Assembly (NCBI GenBank): GCA_020635675.1
Contig: JACJZJ010000002.1
Location: 868,001 to 932,000 of the forward strand
Reading direction: 5' to 3'
DNA length: 64,000 bases
Source of the DNA: Flavobacteriales bacterium
GTDB lineage: Bacteria; Bacteroidota; Bacteroidia; Flavobacteriales_F; PHOS-HE28
Under the pieces are notes generated by a model that was not told where the DNA came from, searched no databases, and worked only from the letters and a program-made list of their open reading frames with translations. Made by a program: the position numbers and the translations under genes. Below, in pieces: positions 42,288 through 50,562 of this stretch. Position 1 is the stretch's first letter; the number at the start of each line of letters is the position of its first letter.

Positions 42288-43617
42288 TGCACTGTTACCA
42301 CTGATGATGGGCGGGGGTGGTGGCCTGTACGCACAGACGGTCACGGACTCGCCGTATTCTTCCTATGGGTTCGGTGATCTGATCGGCAACACGCAAGTCC
42401 CGCAAGCACTCATGGGGGGGGTGTCCGTGACGACCCTTGATCCCTATAGCGTGGCCTCGCTGCAACCTGCCAGCTATGCGGGCCTGCAAAAGACCACCTT
42501 CGAGATCGGCGGTGTGGGCAGGCGTGTTCAGCTACGCAGTGATGAGGGCTCCCAAGTGCGTACCTCTGCCCGCTTCCTGGGATTCGGGCTGGGGGTCCCG
42601 TTCGGATCCGGCCGATGGGGCCTTGCGTTGGGGTTGGCCCCTTTTTCGGACGTCGGCTTCGAGATCACGGACAAGGCCTATCTGTCCGACGGACAGGAGG
42701 TGGACCTGAAATACCTCGGTGATGGAGGATTGAACCGTGCGTATGCCGGCCTGGGCTGGGCCGTTTGGCAGAACCGGGATTCGCTCGGGAATGGTGAGCG
42801 ACTTACCGTCGGGGCGAACTTCAACTACGTGTTCGGAGGCATAGAGCGCACGCGAAAGGCCATCTATCCAACGGGCCAGAACTACGTCAATGACCGTGCG
42901 TTCTCCTCCCTGACCATGCGCGATCCCACCTATGATGTGGGCATCCAGTTCCAAGGGGGTCTCAAGCAACGCCGTTCGCTCGACGATCCATTGTGGCGCT
43001 ACGTGGTCGGCGTGACCGTTCAGCCTCAGGTAAGCCTTGGTGCCAGGCGGACCGAGTTGATCACCAGCTATACAGTAGGGTCGTCCGGAGTGGAATTCAC
43101 CCGGGACACCATCGCATATTCCGAGAGCGTCCGCGGAAAAGTGAAGGTGCCGCTCGCCTGGGGTCTTGGCGCAGGCATCGTGGGGCCTGCCTGGTCCGTG
43201 ATGGCCGAGATCCGACAACGGGATTGGAGCCGATCGAGGATCGATGTGGAGGGCTATCAGGCGCCTGCGCCGTTGGGAAACAGCCTGTACTACGGGTTGG
43301 GAGCATCCTGGACACCTTCGGGGGGGCGCGCCGGCGGATTTCTGGAACGCAGTACCTATCGGGTCGGCTTCTTCCATCAACAGGATTATTTGATCGTCAA
43401 CGGCGAGCAGCTCAAGGAGATCGGCATGAGTTTTGGCACGTCCCTGCCGGTGATGAGCAGCATTACACGTTCCCGCTTCAATCTCGGCGTACAGCTGGGG
43501 AAACGCGGTACGCAGGCCAATGGTGCGATCGATGAGCGCTATGTGGCATTGTACGTGGGGGTGTCCATCACACCGGACCTCCGTGAGAAATGGTTCAAGA
43601 AAACACGAATAGAATGA
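42256..43617 (+). CDS. Outer-membrane beta-barrel protein, unknown transport role
   Basis: The 453-residue product has a signal peptide (ALLPLMMGGGGGLYAQ), then SPYSSYGFGDLIGNTQVPQALMGGVSV, a start typical of Bacteroidota barrel proteins related in pattern to FadL/PorV-like transporters. About fourteen alternating hydrophobic strands follow, ending in a YVALYVGVSITP strand. It overlaps coaX by 32 bases and the following TPR gene by ATGA. As I recall, a protein of this kind occurs between coaX, TPR, lptC and PpiD genes in other Flavobacteriia, which suggests a shared envelope task. No ligand can be inferred. Confidence 0.75.
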   Translation: MRSISTTWFRSALLPLMMGGGGGLYAQTVTDSPYSSYGFGDLIGNTQVPQALMGGVSVTTLDPYSVASLQPASYAGLQKTTFEIGGVGRRVQLRSDEGSQVRTSARFLGFGLGVPFGSGRWGLALGLAPFSDVGFEITDKAYLSDGQEVDLKYLGDGGLNRAYAGLGWAVWQNRDSLGNGERLTVGANFNYVFGGIERTRKAIYPTGQNYVNDRAFSSLTMRDPTYDVGIQFQGGLKQRRSLDDPLWRYVVGVTVQPQVSLGARRTELITSYTVGSSGVEFTRDTIAYSESVRGKVKVPLAWGLGAGIVGPAWSVMAEIRQRDWSRSRIDVEGYQAPAPLGNSLYYGLGASWTPSGGRAGGFLERSTYRVGFFHQQDYLIVNGEQLKEIGMSFGTSLPVMSSITRSRFNLGVQLGKRGTQANGAIDERYVALYVGVSITPDLREKWFKKTRIE

Positions 43618-44954
43618 CCGCCCGCAACACCGCACTGGCGGCACTGGCCGCTATGGTCATGCTGCCTGCCGGTCTGATGGCCCAGGGGAAATACGGCACA
43701 ACGCCTGATGACAGCGTGAAATGCGTCCAGTGCCTGTCCCTCTACCAGGAGTTCGTCAAGCAGAAGAACTATGTCGATGCGCTCGGCCCCTGGCGCTGCG
43801 CCATGACCACCTGTCCCGCCTCCAGCAAGAACATGTACATCGACGGGGCCAAGATCCGACGCTATTTCCTTGAAAAGGAGAAGGATCCGACCGTGAAAGC
43901 CCTCCTGGCCGACTCCCTTTTCATGGTCTACGACCAGCGGATGGAAGTGTTCGGGCAGCGTGGCTATGTGTTGGGGCGTAAGGCGATCGAGATGTTGAAG
44001 TACAGCCCGGATCGGAGCGAGGAGATCTACGATCACCTGAACGGGTCCGTCGAGGAGCGCAAGGCGAAGAGCGAGGCAGGCGTCCTGGCCGCATACTATC
44101 AGGCGCTCTACAACCTCTATCAGGAGGGCAAGGCCACCAAGGACCAAATGCTCGAGGAATACCTCAAGGTATCCGACTACATCGAACAGAACCTGGCCAC
44201 GACGAACGGCGGGGAAGGGTCCGAAGAGGGCGATACTGGTGGGAACCTGTACGAAAGGGCCAGGGACAACGTGAACGAGTTGTTCTTCCGTGTGGCCGAG
44301 TGCCCGGACATCGGGAGCATTGCGGACAAGCTGCTCAAGGAGCGACCGGACGATCTGGAACTGAAGCGCAGGCTCCTGAAAGTGCTGAATACGAAGGACT
44401 GCACAGACGAAGGCGTTTATCAGCGGCTGGCCGAAGACATGTACAAGGCGGACCCAACGAGCGAAAGCGCCTACAGTCTGGGGCTTTACCTGGCGAAGAA
44501 GGGCGACCTGGCCGGGTCGTTGAAGTACATGAAGGACGCGGTCGACCAATGCACGGATTGTCCGGATAAGGTGAAGTACTTGTTGCGCGCAGGGCAGATC
44601 GCGGCCGCGGCCGGCAACTATTCATTGGCTCGCAGCTATGCGAACAAGGTTCTGGCAGTGGAAAGCAAGAACGGCGAGGCTTTGTTGCTTGTGGCCCGCT
44701 CTGTGCTTGCCACGACCTCCGGCTGCGGCGAACCCGACTCCTGGGGACCGATCTGGCTCGCCTACGACTACTACCAGCGCGCCAAGAGCCTGGATCCGAG
44801 CGTGGCGGACAAGGCCAACGAAGGCATGGCCTCCTGTGCGGCTCGATTCCCGGAGCAATCCAAGGCTTTTTTTCATCAGTTGACGGACGGGCAGAGCTAT
44901 CAGGTGACCTGTGGTGGTCACAACGAGACCACCACGGTACGGGTCCGCAAGTGA
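43614..44954 (+). CDS. Exported tetratricopeptide-repeat protein
   Basis: The 446-residue product has a signal peptide (MTARNTALAALAAMVMLPAGLMAQ) followed by helical repeats of TPR type, e.g. CLSLYQEFVKQKNYVDALGPWRCAM, SAYSLGLYLAKKGDLAGSLKYMKDAV and AAAAGNYSLARSYANKVLAVESKNGEALL. Eight or more Cys residues occur in the mature part (CVQC, CAMTTC, CTDC), which is unusual and suggests disulfides in the periplasm. It starts at an ATGA overlap with the barrel gene and ends in a GTGA overlap with lptC. It may be a scaffold for lipopolysaccharide or barrel assembly; that is inference from neighbours. Confidence 0.82.
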   Translation: MTARNTALAALAAMVMLPAGLMAQGKYGTTPDDSVKCVQCLSLYQEFVKQKNYVDALGPWRCAMTTCPASSKNMYIDGAKIRRYFLEKEKDPTVKALLADSLFMVYDQRMEVFGQRGYVLGRKAIEMLKYSPDRSEEIYDHLNGSVEERKAKSEAGVLAAYYQALYNLYQEGKATKDQMLEEYLKVSDYIEQNLATTNGGEGSEEGDTGGNLYERARDNVNELFFRVAECPDIGSIADKLLKERPDDLELKRRLLKVLNTKDCTDEGVYQRLAEDMYKADPTSESAYSLGLYLAKKGDLAGSLKYMKDAVDQCTDCPDKVKYLLRAGQIAAAAGNYSLARSYANKVLAVESKNGEALLLVARSVLATTSGCGEPDSWGPIWLAYDYYQRAKSLDPSVADKANEGMASCAARFPEQSKAFFHQLTDGQSYQVTCGGHNETTTVRVRK

Positions 44955-45547
44955 CCGTGTCCGTATCCCGATCATCGATCTACATGCTCGTTCCCGCCAC
45001 ATTCTTGGTGGGAACGTTCCTTTCCTGTACCAATGACCTGGACAAGGTGGCCGCCGTCGAAGTGCCCGCCTCCGGTCCTGATCGCGTCACACTGGACGCG
45101 GAATACTATTTCTCCGATAGCGGACGTGTCAGCAACCACCTGAAGGCAGGCCGGATCGAGGAATATGCGACCGCGCACGACCGCCGCACTGAACTAAGCG
45201 ACGGTCTGGAGCTGGAGTTCTTCGATACGAAAGGCGAGGTCACGAGCATATTGACCGCAAGAAGGGGCACGATCATGCAGGATCGGCACCGGATGGAAGC
45301 GAGGGAGCAGGTCGTGTTCACCAATCGCAAGGGAGAACGTTTGGAGACCGAACTCCTGATATGGAGCCAGGATAGCGATCGTGTGTACACGGACCATCCC
45401 GTGCGCGTCGTTCGCGGCCGGAACATCATGCACGGCAAGGGACTGCTGGCGAACGCCGACTTCAGCAAGTACCGGATCCTGCATCCTTCTGGGGAACTGT
45501 ACATGGAACCGACCGATACCTTAGCTCCCGATGCGGAAGCTCAATAG
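44951..45547 (+). CDS. lptC: LPS export ABC transporter periplasmic protein LptC
   Basis: The 198-residue product has an N-terminal lipobox (LVGTFLSC), so it is lipid-anchored, as in many Bacteroidota LptC proteins, instead of having a single helix. The beta-jellyroll LptC/OstA-like domain runs from DAEYYFSDSGRVSNHLKAG through FFDTKGEVTSILTARRGTIM, MEAREQVVFTNRKGERLETELLIW and HPVRVVRGRNIMHGKGLLANADFSKYRIL. LptC receives lipopolysaccharide from LptBFG and hands it to LptA. The GTG overlaps the TPR stop, and a small membrane-protein gene overlaps its 3' end by 17 bases. Confidence 0.9.
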   Translation: MTVSVSRSSIYMLVPATFLVGTFLSCTNDLDKVAAVEVPASGPDRVTLDAEYYFSDSGRVSNHLKAGRIEEYATAHDRRTELSDGLELEFFDTKGEVTSILTARRGTIMQDRHRMEAREQVVFTNRKGERLETELLIWSQDSDRVYTDHPVRVVRGRNIMHGKGLLANADFSKYRILHPSGELYMEPTDTLAPDAEAQ

Positions 45548-45740
45548 GTTCATGGAACATTTCTGGCTGGCTGTCGCCATCGGCACCGGCCTTTCCGCGA
45601 TCTGGGCCATCTGGCACTATGGCTGGGAGGAGGGCCGTCAATGGCTTTGGTTCCCAGGGATCGCCCTTGGAATGTGGGGGATGCGACGGATCACCCGGCG
45701 CAAGCTCGAAGCCATGGACGCGCGTTCACGCGGGGAATAG
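45531..45740 (+). CDS. Small two-helix membrane protein between lptC and CNNM gene
   Basis: The 69-residue product has two hydrophobic segments (WLAVAIGTGLSAIWAIW and WLWFPGIALGMWGMRRI) joined by a short acidic turn (YGWEEGRQ), and a basic tail RRKLEAMDARSRGE. It overlaps lptC by 17 bases. The position between lptC and the CNNM gene and the clear two-helix pattern argue that it is real. No function is known to me. Confidence 0.65.
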   Translation: MRKLNRFMEHFWLAVAIGTGLSAIWAIWHYGWEEGRQWLWFPGIALGMWGMRRITRRKLEAMDARSRGE

Positions 45741-45781
45741 CCTTACACCCCGCCTATCTTCGCCGGTAGCGCGTTCACCGA

Positions 45782-47059
45782 ATGTACACCATTGACCTGG
45801 TGCTCATCCTGCTCTCCATGTTGGGTTCTGCCCTTTTCTCGGGGCTGGAGATCGCCTTCGTGAGCTGCAATAAGCTCTATGTCGAACTGCAACGGAAACA
45901 AGGCGCATGGTGGGCGGTGACGGCGGCCGGCCTGCTCAAGAAGCCCTCCCGGGTGATCGGCACGCTCCTGATCGGTAACAACATCGCCTTGGTGGTCTAC
46001 GGCATCGTGATGGCGCGGGTGATCGGACCTTGGGTCAGTGCCATCTATGCCAATGAGATCTTCGTGCTGATGGTCCAGACCACGCTGAGCACCCTGCTGA
46101 TCCTGGTGGTGGCCGAGTTCGTCCCCAAAGCATTGTTCCGCATCGACCCCAATGGGGTGCTCACGGTCTTCGCGATCCCATTGCGGGTGCTGTACGTGGT
46201 GCTTTGGCTGCCCATGATGCTCATGACCGGGATCAGCGAGGGCCTGCTTCGCCTGTTCGGCATCCGGGGTGAGGCGGGTAAGGTGAGCTTCGGACGGATC
46301 GACCTGGACGAATTCCTGAGGGAGATGAGCGAGAACGCGCCCCGGGAAACGGACATGGACGCCGAGGTCGAGTATTTTCGTAATACACTGGCGCTCAGTG
46401 CCACAAAGGTCCGTGACCTGATGATCCCTCGTGCCGAGATCGAGGCGATCGACGTCGAGGAGCCGATCGATGAGTTGCAGAGGCGTTTCGCCGAGACCGG
46501 CCTGAGCAAGGTGCTCATCTACAAGGACAGCATCGACAACATCATCGGGTATGTGCACGGCTATGACATGTTCCGCCGACCAAGGACCATCAGGGCCATC
46601 CTGCGTCCGGTGGACTTCATTCCGGGCACGATGCCGGCCGACGACGTACTGCAGAAGTTCACCAAGCAGCGGACCCACATGGCGGTGGTCGTTGATGAGT
46701 TCGGGGGCACGGCGGGCCTGCTCACCATCGAGGACGTCGTGGAGACCATCGTCGGGGACATCGAGGACGAGCACGATAGTGGTGAATTGGTGGAGGAACG
46801 CGTAGGCCCGGACGAATTCCTTTTCAGCGGTCGGGTGGAGGTGGGAACGCTCAGGGAAAAGCACGGTCTGCTTGTGCCGGAGAGCGAGGAGTACGATACC
46901 CTTGCCGGTTACCTCATGCATCTGACGGGAGATATTCCGGAGCGGGGCGGGTCCATTGAAACAGAGGTCTTCCGGTTCACGGTGGCCCAAGTCGCCCATG
47001 GGCGGATCGATCTGGTAAGGCTCCAGGTGAAGGACGCCGAAAAGGGCTATTCCGGCTAA
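45782..47059 (+). CDS. CNNM/CorC-type hemolysin-family transporter
   Basis: The 425-residue product has a DUF21/CNNM membrane domain (four helices, about residues 1-150, starting LVLILLSMLGSALFSGLEIAFVSCNKL), then two CBS domains (VRDLMIPRAEIEAID..., VVVDEFGGTAGLLTIEDVVE) and a C-terminal CorC/HlyC domain (FLFSGRVEVGTL..LAGYLMHLTGDIP). Relatives are linked to magnesium or cobalt export. GldE of gliding flavobacteria has the same architecture, but no other gld gene lies here to support that name. A near-consensus box TATCTTCG at 45755-45762 lies 19 bases before the start. Confidence 0.9.
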   Translation: MYTIDLVLILLSMLGSALFSGLEIAFVSCNKLYVELQRKQGAWWAVTAAGLLKKPSRVIGTLLIGNNIALVVYGIVMARVIGPWVSAIYANEIFVLMVQTTLSTLLILVVAEFVPKALFRIDPNGVLTVFAIPLRVLYVVLWLPMMLMTGISEGLLRLFGIRGEAGKVSFGRIDLDEFLREMSENAPRETDMDAEVEYFRNTLALSATKVRDLMIPRAEIEAIDVEEPIDELQRRFAETGLSKVLIYKDSIDNIIGYVHGYDMFRRPRTIRAILRPVDFIPGTMPADDVLQKFTKQRTHMAVVVDEFGGTAGLLTIEDVVETIVGDIEDEHDSGELVEERVGPDEFLFSGRVEVGTLREKHGLLVPESEEYDTLAGYLMHLTGDIPERGGSIETEVFRFTVAQVAHGRIDLVRLQVKDAEKGYSG

Positions 47060-47070
47060 GCCCAGGGGCT

Positions 47071-47078
47071 TATATTTG
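47071..47078 (+). promoter_or_regulatory. TAnnTTTG promoter box for the PpiD-like gene
   Basis: TATATTTG is an exact consensus match 22 bases before the ATG at 47101, giving a leader of about 15 bases. It would allow the foldase gene to be expressed independently of the upstream coaX-CNNM block. Confidence 0.6.
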
Positions 47079-47100
47079 CAGCCCTTTCAAAAGACAGCAC

Positions 47101-49185
47101 ATGGCAGTCATCGGCAAGATCCGCGAACGAAGCGGCCTGCTCATCGTCCTGGTCGGCGGAGCGATGGTCGCCTTCATCCTCACGGACCTTTTCAGCAACC
47201 GCGGCGGTTCCCGGACACGGGCCGTCGGCGCGATCGCAGGCGAGGACATCGACATCCAGGAGTACGACCGAAGGGTGGGCGAGGAACTGGACAGCTATCG
47301 CAACGATTTCAACGCCACGGTCACGTCACAGATGACAGAGCAGGTACGCAATACCGTCTGGAACGACATCATCCGTGAACATACCCTGCTGCGCCAGGCC
47401 GAGGATGCCGGTTTCGGCACCACCCTGAGCAAAGAGGAATATGACGATATCCGGTTCGGCAACAACATCCTGTCCGATTTCAAGTCGAACCCGAACTTCC
47501 AGGACCAGGCCACCGGTCAGCCCAACAAGGACCTTCTGCGCAACTACTTCCAGAACGTGCAGACGAACGCTCCTGTGTACCACGAGATCCAGAAGCGGAG
47601 GATGATCGAGAACCGGATCATCAGCAAGTACAACACGCTGGTGAAGAAGAGCGTGTTCGTGAACAATGCTCAGGCAAGCGATGAATATGTTGGTCGCAAT
47701 GCGAAGGCCACGTTCGACCTTGTGGCGATGCGCTACCAGGATGAACCGGATAGCCTGTACCAGGTGGATGATGGCGATCTGAACGCCTATTACAATGCGC
47801 ACAAGGGGGATCGGAAGTACCGGCAAAAGCCGGCCCGGTCGTTCGATTATGTCGTCTTCCCGGTCATCGCCACCCAGGGGGATATCGACCAGGAACGTGC
47901 GGACCTGGTGGACTTGGTCAATGACTTCCGGAATGCGAATGACGACAGTCTGTTCGTGGTCGGGAACACCGAGGATCGGACCTACGTCCTTGTGCCCTAC
48001 GTGGAAGGTTCTGCGGATCAGGCCACTGATAGCCTTATCCTGCATGCGGACACCGGTTCGGTGGTCGGCCCCTACCGGGATGGCAGCAGTTGGAAGCTGG
48101 TGAAAGTGAAGGAGATCGTGAAGGTCCCGGAGTCCCGTGTCCGGCACATCCTTCTCAGCACACAGGGTGGCAAGCCCGATGCGGAAGTGAAGGAGCGTGC
48201 GGACAGCATCCTTGCCGTGGTGAAACGCGACAAGAGCAAGTTCGAGGCCCTGGTCACGAAATTCAGTGAGGATCCCGGATCGGTGCAGAACGGGGGTGTA
48301 TATGAATGGTTCGACAAACAGAAGATGGTGCCCGAGTTCACGTCCGCCAGCTTCGATGAGCCGGTCGGGGCGATCACCATCGCCCATACCAGTTATGGCT
48401 ATCACATCATCGAGGTCCTAGGGCATCGGGACCGCAATGAGCGAAGGCTCGCAGTGATCGTGCGCAACGATCATCCGTCACCGACCACCTTCAAGGAGAT
48501 CTACAAGCAGGCGAACGAGTTCTCTCTGACCAATACGGATGCGGATCGGTTCGAAACAGCGGCCACTGAGGCGGGGTTGCAGTTCCAACACGTCGATGAG
48601 CTGCGAAGCGATCAACGCTTCGTGCCAGGCCTGCAGGAGCCCTTTTCGCTCATCAACTGGGTGAACAACGCCGAGATCGATGCCGTGAGCGCACCGATCG
48701 AGGTGGGGGAAAGCTATGTGGTGGCGATGCTCCGTGGTATTCGCGAGGGAGGCAGCCCCGCACTTGCGGATGTGAAGGAGGTATTGTCCCGGGAGATCAT
48801 CAAGGAGAAGAAAGCGGAGGCCTTTGCGCAGAAGATGGCGGGCCATGCCGACCTGAGCGCGTTGGCCAGTGCGGTGGGTAAGAGCGTTCAGACGGCTTCG
48901 GATATGGCCTTCAGCAGCTTCAGCATACCCGGGGGCTACAGCGAGACCGAGGTGATCGGCAGCATTTTCGCGCTGCAGCCGGACGCCACATCGGCACCCC
49001 TGAAAGGAGATGTTGCGGTGTACGTCGTACACATGACCAGCCTGACCCCGGCCCCGGAAATGTCCGACCCGAGCGTGGAACAGAACGCGCTCGCCCAGCG
49101 TCTGCAAGGGCGGGCCGAAACGACGCTCTTCAACGCGCTGAAGGAAGAAGCCGACGTTCAGGATTTCCGCGGCAAGTATTACTAG
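47101..49185 (+). CDS. PpiD-like periplasmic peptidyl-prolyl isomerase/chaperone
   Basis: The 694-residue product has an N-terminal membrane anchor (LLIVLVGGAMVAFILTDLF) and a SurA/PpiD-like chaperone region (residues 40-340) with EYDRRVGEELDSYRNDF and TVWNDIIREHTLLRQAEDAGF. One parvulin-type PPIase domain follows (about residues 345-450: SRVRHILLST, FSEDPGSVQNGGVYEWFDKQKMVPEF, TSYGYHIIEVLG). A C-terminal chaperone tail of about 200 residues follows. The family folds outer-membrane and secreted proteins. Its position after the envelope genes fits. The stop is separated from convergent rodA by 57 bases holding an imperfect GC-rich hairpin. Confidence 0.93.
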   Translation: MAVIGKIRERSGLLIVLVGGAMVAFILTDLFSNRGGSRTRAVGAIAGEDIDIQEYDRRVGEELDSYRNDFNATVTSQMTEQVRNTVWNDIIREHTLLRQAEDAGFGTTLSKEEYDDIRFGNNILSDFKSNPNFQDQATGQPNKDLLRNYFQNVQTNAPVYHEIQKRRMIENRIISKYNTLVKKSVFVNNAQASDEYVGRNAKATFDLVAMRYQDEPDSLYQVDDGDLNAYYNAHKGDRKYRQKPARSFDYVVFPVIATQGDIDQERADLVDLVNDFRNANDDSLFVVGNTEDRTYVLVPYVEGSADQATDSLILHADTGSVVGPYRDGSSWKLVKVKEIVKVPESRVRHILLSTQGGKPDAEVKERADSILAVVKRDKSKFEALVTKFSEDPGSVQNGGVYEWFDKQKMVPEFTSASFDEPVGAITIAHTSYGYHIIEVLGHRDRNERRLAVIVRNDHPSPTTFKEIYKQANEFSLTNTDADRFETAATEAGLQFQHVDELRSDQRFVPGLQEPFSLINWVNNAEIDAVSAPIEVGESYVVAMLRGIREGGSPALADVKEVLSREIIKEKKAEAFAQKMAGHADLSALASAVGKSVQTASDMAFSSFSIPGGYSETEVIGSIFALQPDATSAPLKGDVAVYVVHMTSLTPAPEMSDPSVEQNALAQRLQGRAETTLFNALKEEADVQDFRGKYY

Positions 49186-49242
49186 GAGGCAGGGCCGGAT
49201 AGGGCGCGGCGACGTTCCGGGCGTTGCGCTCCTTTCGGGCGA

Positions 49243-50562
49243 TCAGCGCAGCTGGCTCAGGCGCTCCGCGTCCAGTCGCACAAGGATGCCGAGCAACACT
49301 GTGAAGCCGATCAGCGAACTGCCGCCGTAGCTGAAGAAGGGCAGGGGGATGCCGATGACCGGTGCCAGACCGATGGTCATGCCCACGTTGATCATCAGGT
49401 GGAGAAAGAAGATGCTCGCCACGCAGTAGGCGTAGGTCCGGGTGAACTTGGAACGTTGCCGGTCACTGATCTGGATGATCCTTAGGATCAGCCACGTGAA
49501 CAGGCCCACCACCATCGTCGTGCCCAGGAACCCCCACTCCTCTCCCACGGTGCAGAAGATGAAATCAGTGCTTTGCATCGGCACGTACTTGTATTTGGTC
49601 AGGGTGCCCTTGAGGTAACCTTTGCCGGTGACACCGCCGGACCCGATCGCGGTCTGGCTCTGTTTCACATTGTATCCATAGCCTTGAGGATCCTCCTCCA
49701 GGCCGAGCAAAATGCGAATACGGGTCTGCTGGTGGGCAGGCATCCGGTCCACCACCTGATCAACCGACCCGATGAACAACACCGACCCCAGAGATCCGAC
49801 CAGGATCAGGCCATAGTAGCGCTTCCTGTATCGACGCACGACGATGTTCCGGACCACCCACCAGGAGGCGATGGCGAACAGTGCGATCAATGCCATGAGC
49901 AGATATTGCCCGCCGATGCGGGCATCGGTGAAGGGCACGCCGAACGTGGATGCCTTCAGTATGAGCGCGAGCACCGAAAGGATCGCCGCGAGGATCGCCA
50001 GCAGCAGGACATTGCCGGAGAGGCCCTCCCGATAGAGCACGAGGATGAAGGCGCCGGATACCAAGGCGGTCCCGGTATCCGGTTGGAGCATGATGAACGC
50101 CACAGGCAGCACGATGATGGCAGTTGCGACCATTCGTGAGCGCAGGTCCGCCAGGGCCTTGAGGCCGCTCAGATAGCGTGAAAGGGCAAGCGCGGTGCCG
50201 AACTTGGCGAACTCCGCAGGCTGGATCCCGAAGCTTCCGACGCCGAACCAGGCCCTGGCCCCGTTGACCTCCTTGCCTACGAGCAGGACCAGGACGAGCA
50301 GGAGAACGACCCCTCCATAGATAGCGTAGGCCAGGTCCTTGAAGAACCGGCCCTGCACCAACAGGATCGCGGCGCCGAGCACGATGCTCGCGATGATCCA
50401 AACGGACTGCCTTCCGTATTCCATCGAACCGTCGAACAGGCCGGGATGCGAGGGGTCATAGGCGGCGGAATAGATGTTCGCCCAACCCAGCGCCATGAGC
50501 GTCAGGTAGAGCCCCACCAGGATGGGATCGATGTTCGCGCGGATCCGGTCGCGCTTGCTCAT
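49243..50562 (-). CDS. rodA: Rod-shape peptidoglycan glycosyltransferase RodA
   Basis: The 439-residue SEDS-family polymerase has ten membrane helices and extends glycan strands with the class B transpeptidase encoded just upstream. Signatures are GARAWFGVGSFGIQPAEFAKFGTALALSRYL, FIMLQPDTGTALV with the essential Asp, QSQTAIGSGGVTGKGYLKGT, TDFIFCTVGEEWGFLG and IGIPLPFFSYGGSSLIGF. The periplasmic loop after helix 7 is longer than in E. coli RodA. The ATG at 50562 overlaps the mrdA stop by ATGA; the longer frame upstream lies inside mrdA. It is the last gene of the mre cluster. Confidence 0.96.
   Translation of the reverse strand: MSKRDRIRANIDPILVGLYLTLMALGWANIYSAAYDPSHPGLFDGSMEYGRQSVWIIASIVLGAAILLVQGRFFKDLAYAIYGGVVLLLVLVLLVGKEVNGARAWFGVGSFGIQPAEFAKFGTALALSRYLSGLKALADLRSRMVATAIIVLPVAFIMLQPDTGTALVSGAFILVLYREGLSGNVLLLAILAAILSVLALILKASTFGVPFTDARIGGQYLLMALIALFAIASWWVVRNIVVRRYRKRYYGLILVGSLGSVLFIGSVDQVVDRMPAHQQTRIRILLGLEEDPQGYGYNVKQSQTAIGSGGVTGKGYLKGTLTKYKYVPMQSTDFIFCTVGEEWGFLGTTMVVGLFTWLILRIIQISDRQRSKFTRTYAYCVASIFFLHLMINVGMTIGLAPVIGIPLPFFSYGGSSLIGFTVLLGILVRLDAERLSQLR

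Noticed and set aside
45782..47059. Naming the CNNM gene gldE
   Set aside because: The architecture fits, but gldD or other gld genes are not adjacent and CNNM proteins are common in bacteria that do not glide.
49186..49242. GC-rich imperfect hairpin between the convergent PpiD-like and rodA genes as a bidirectional terminator
   Set aside because: The stem is broken after six pairs and there is no clear T-run on either strand.
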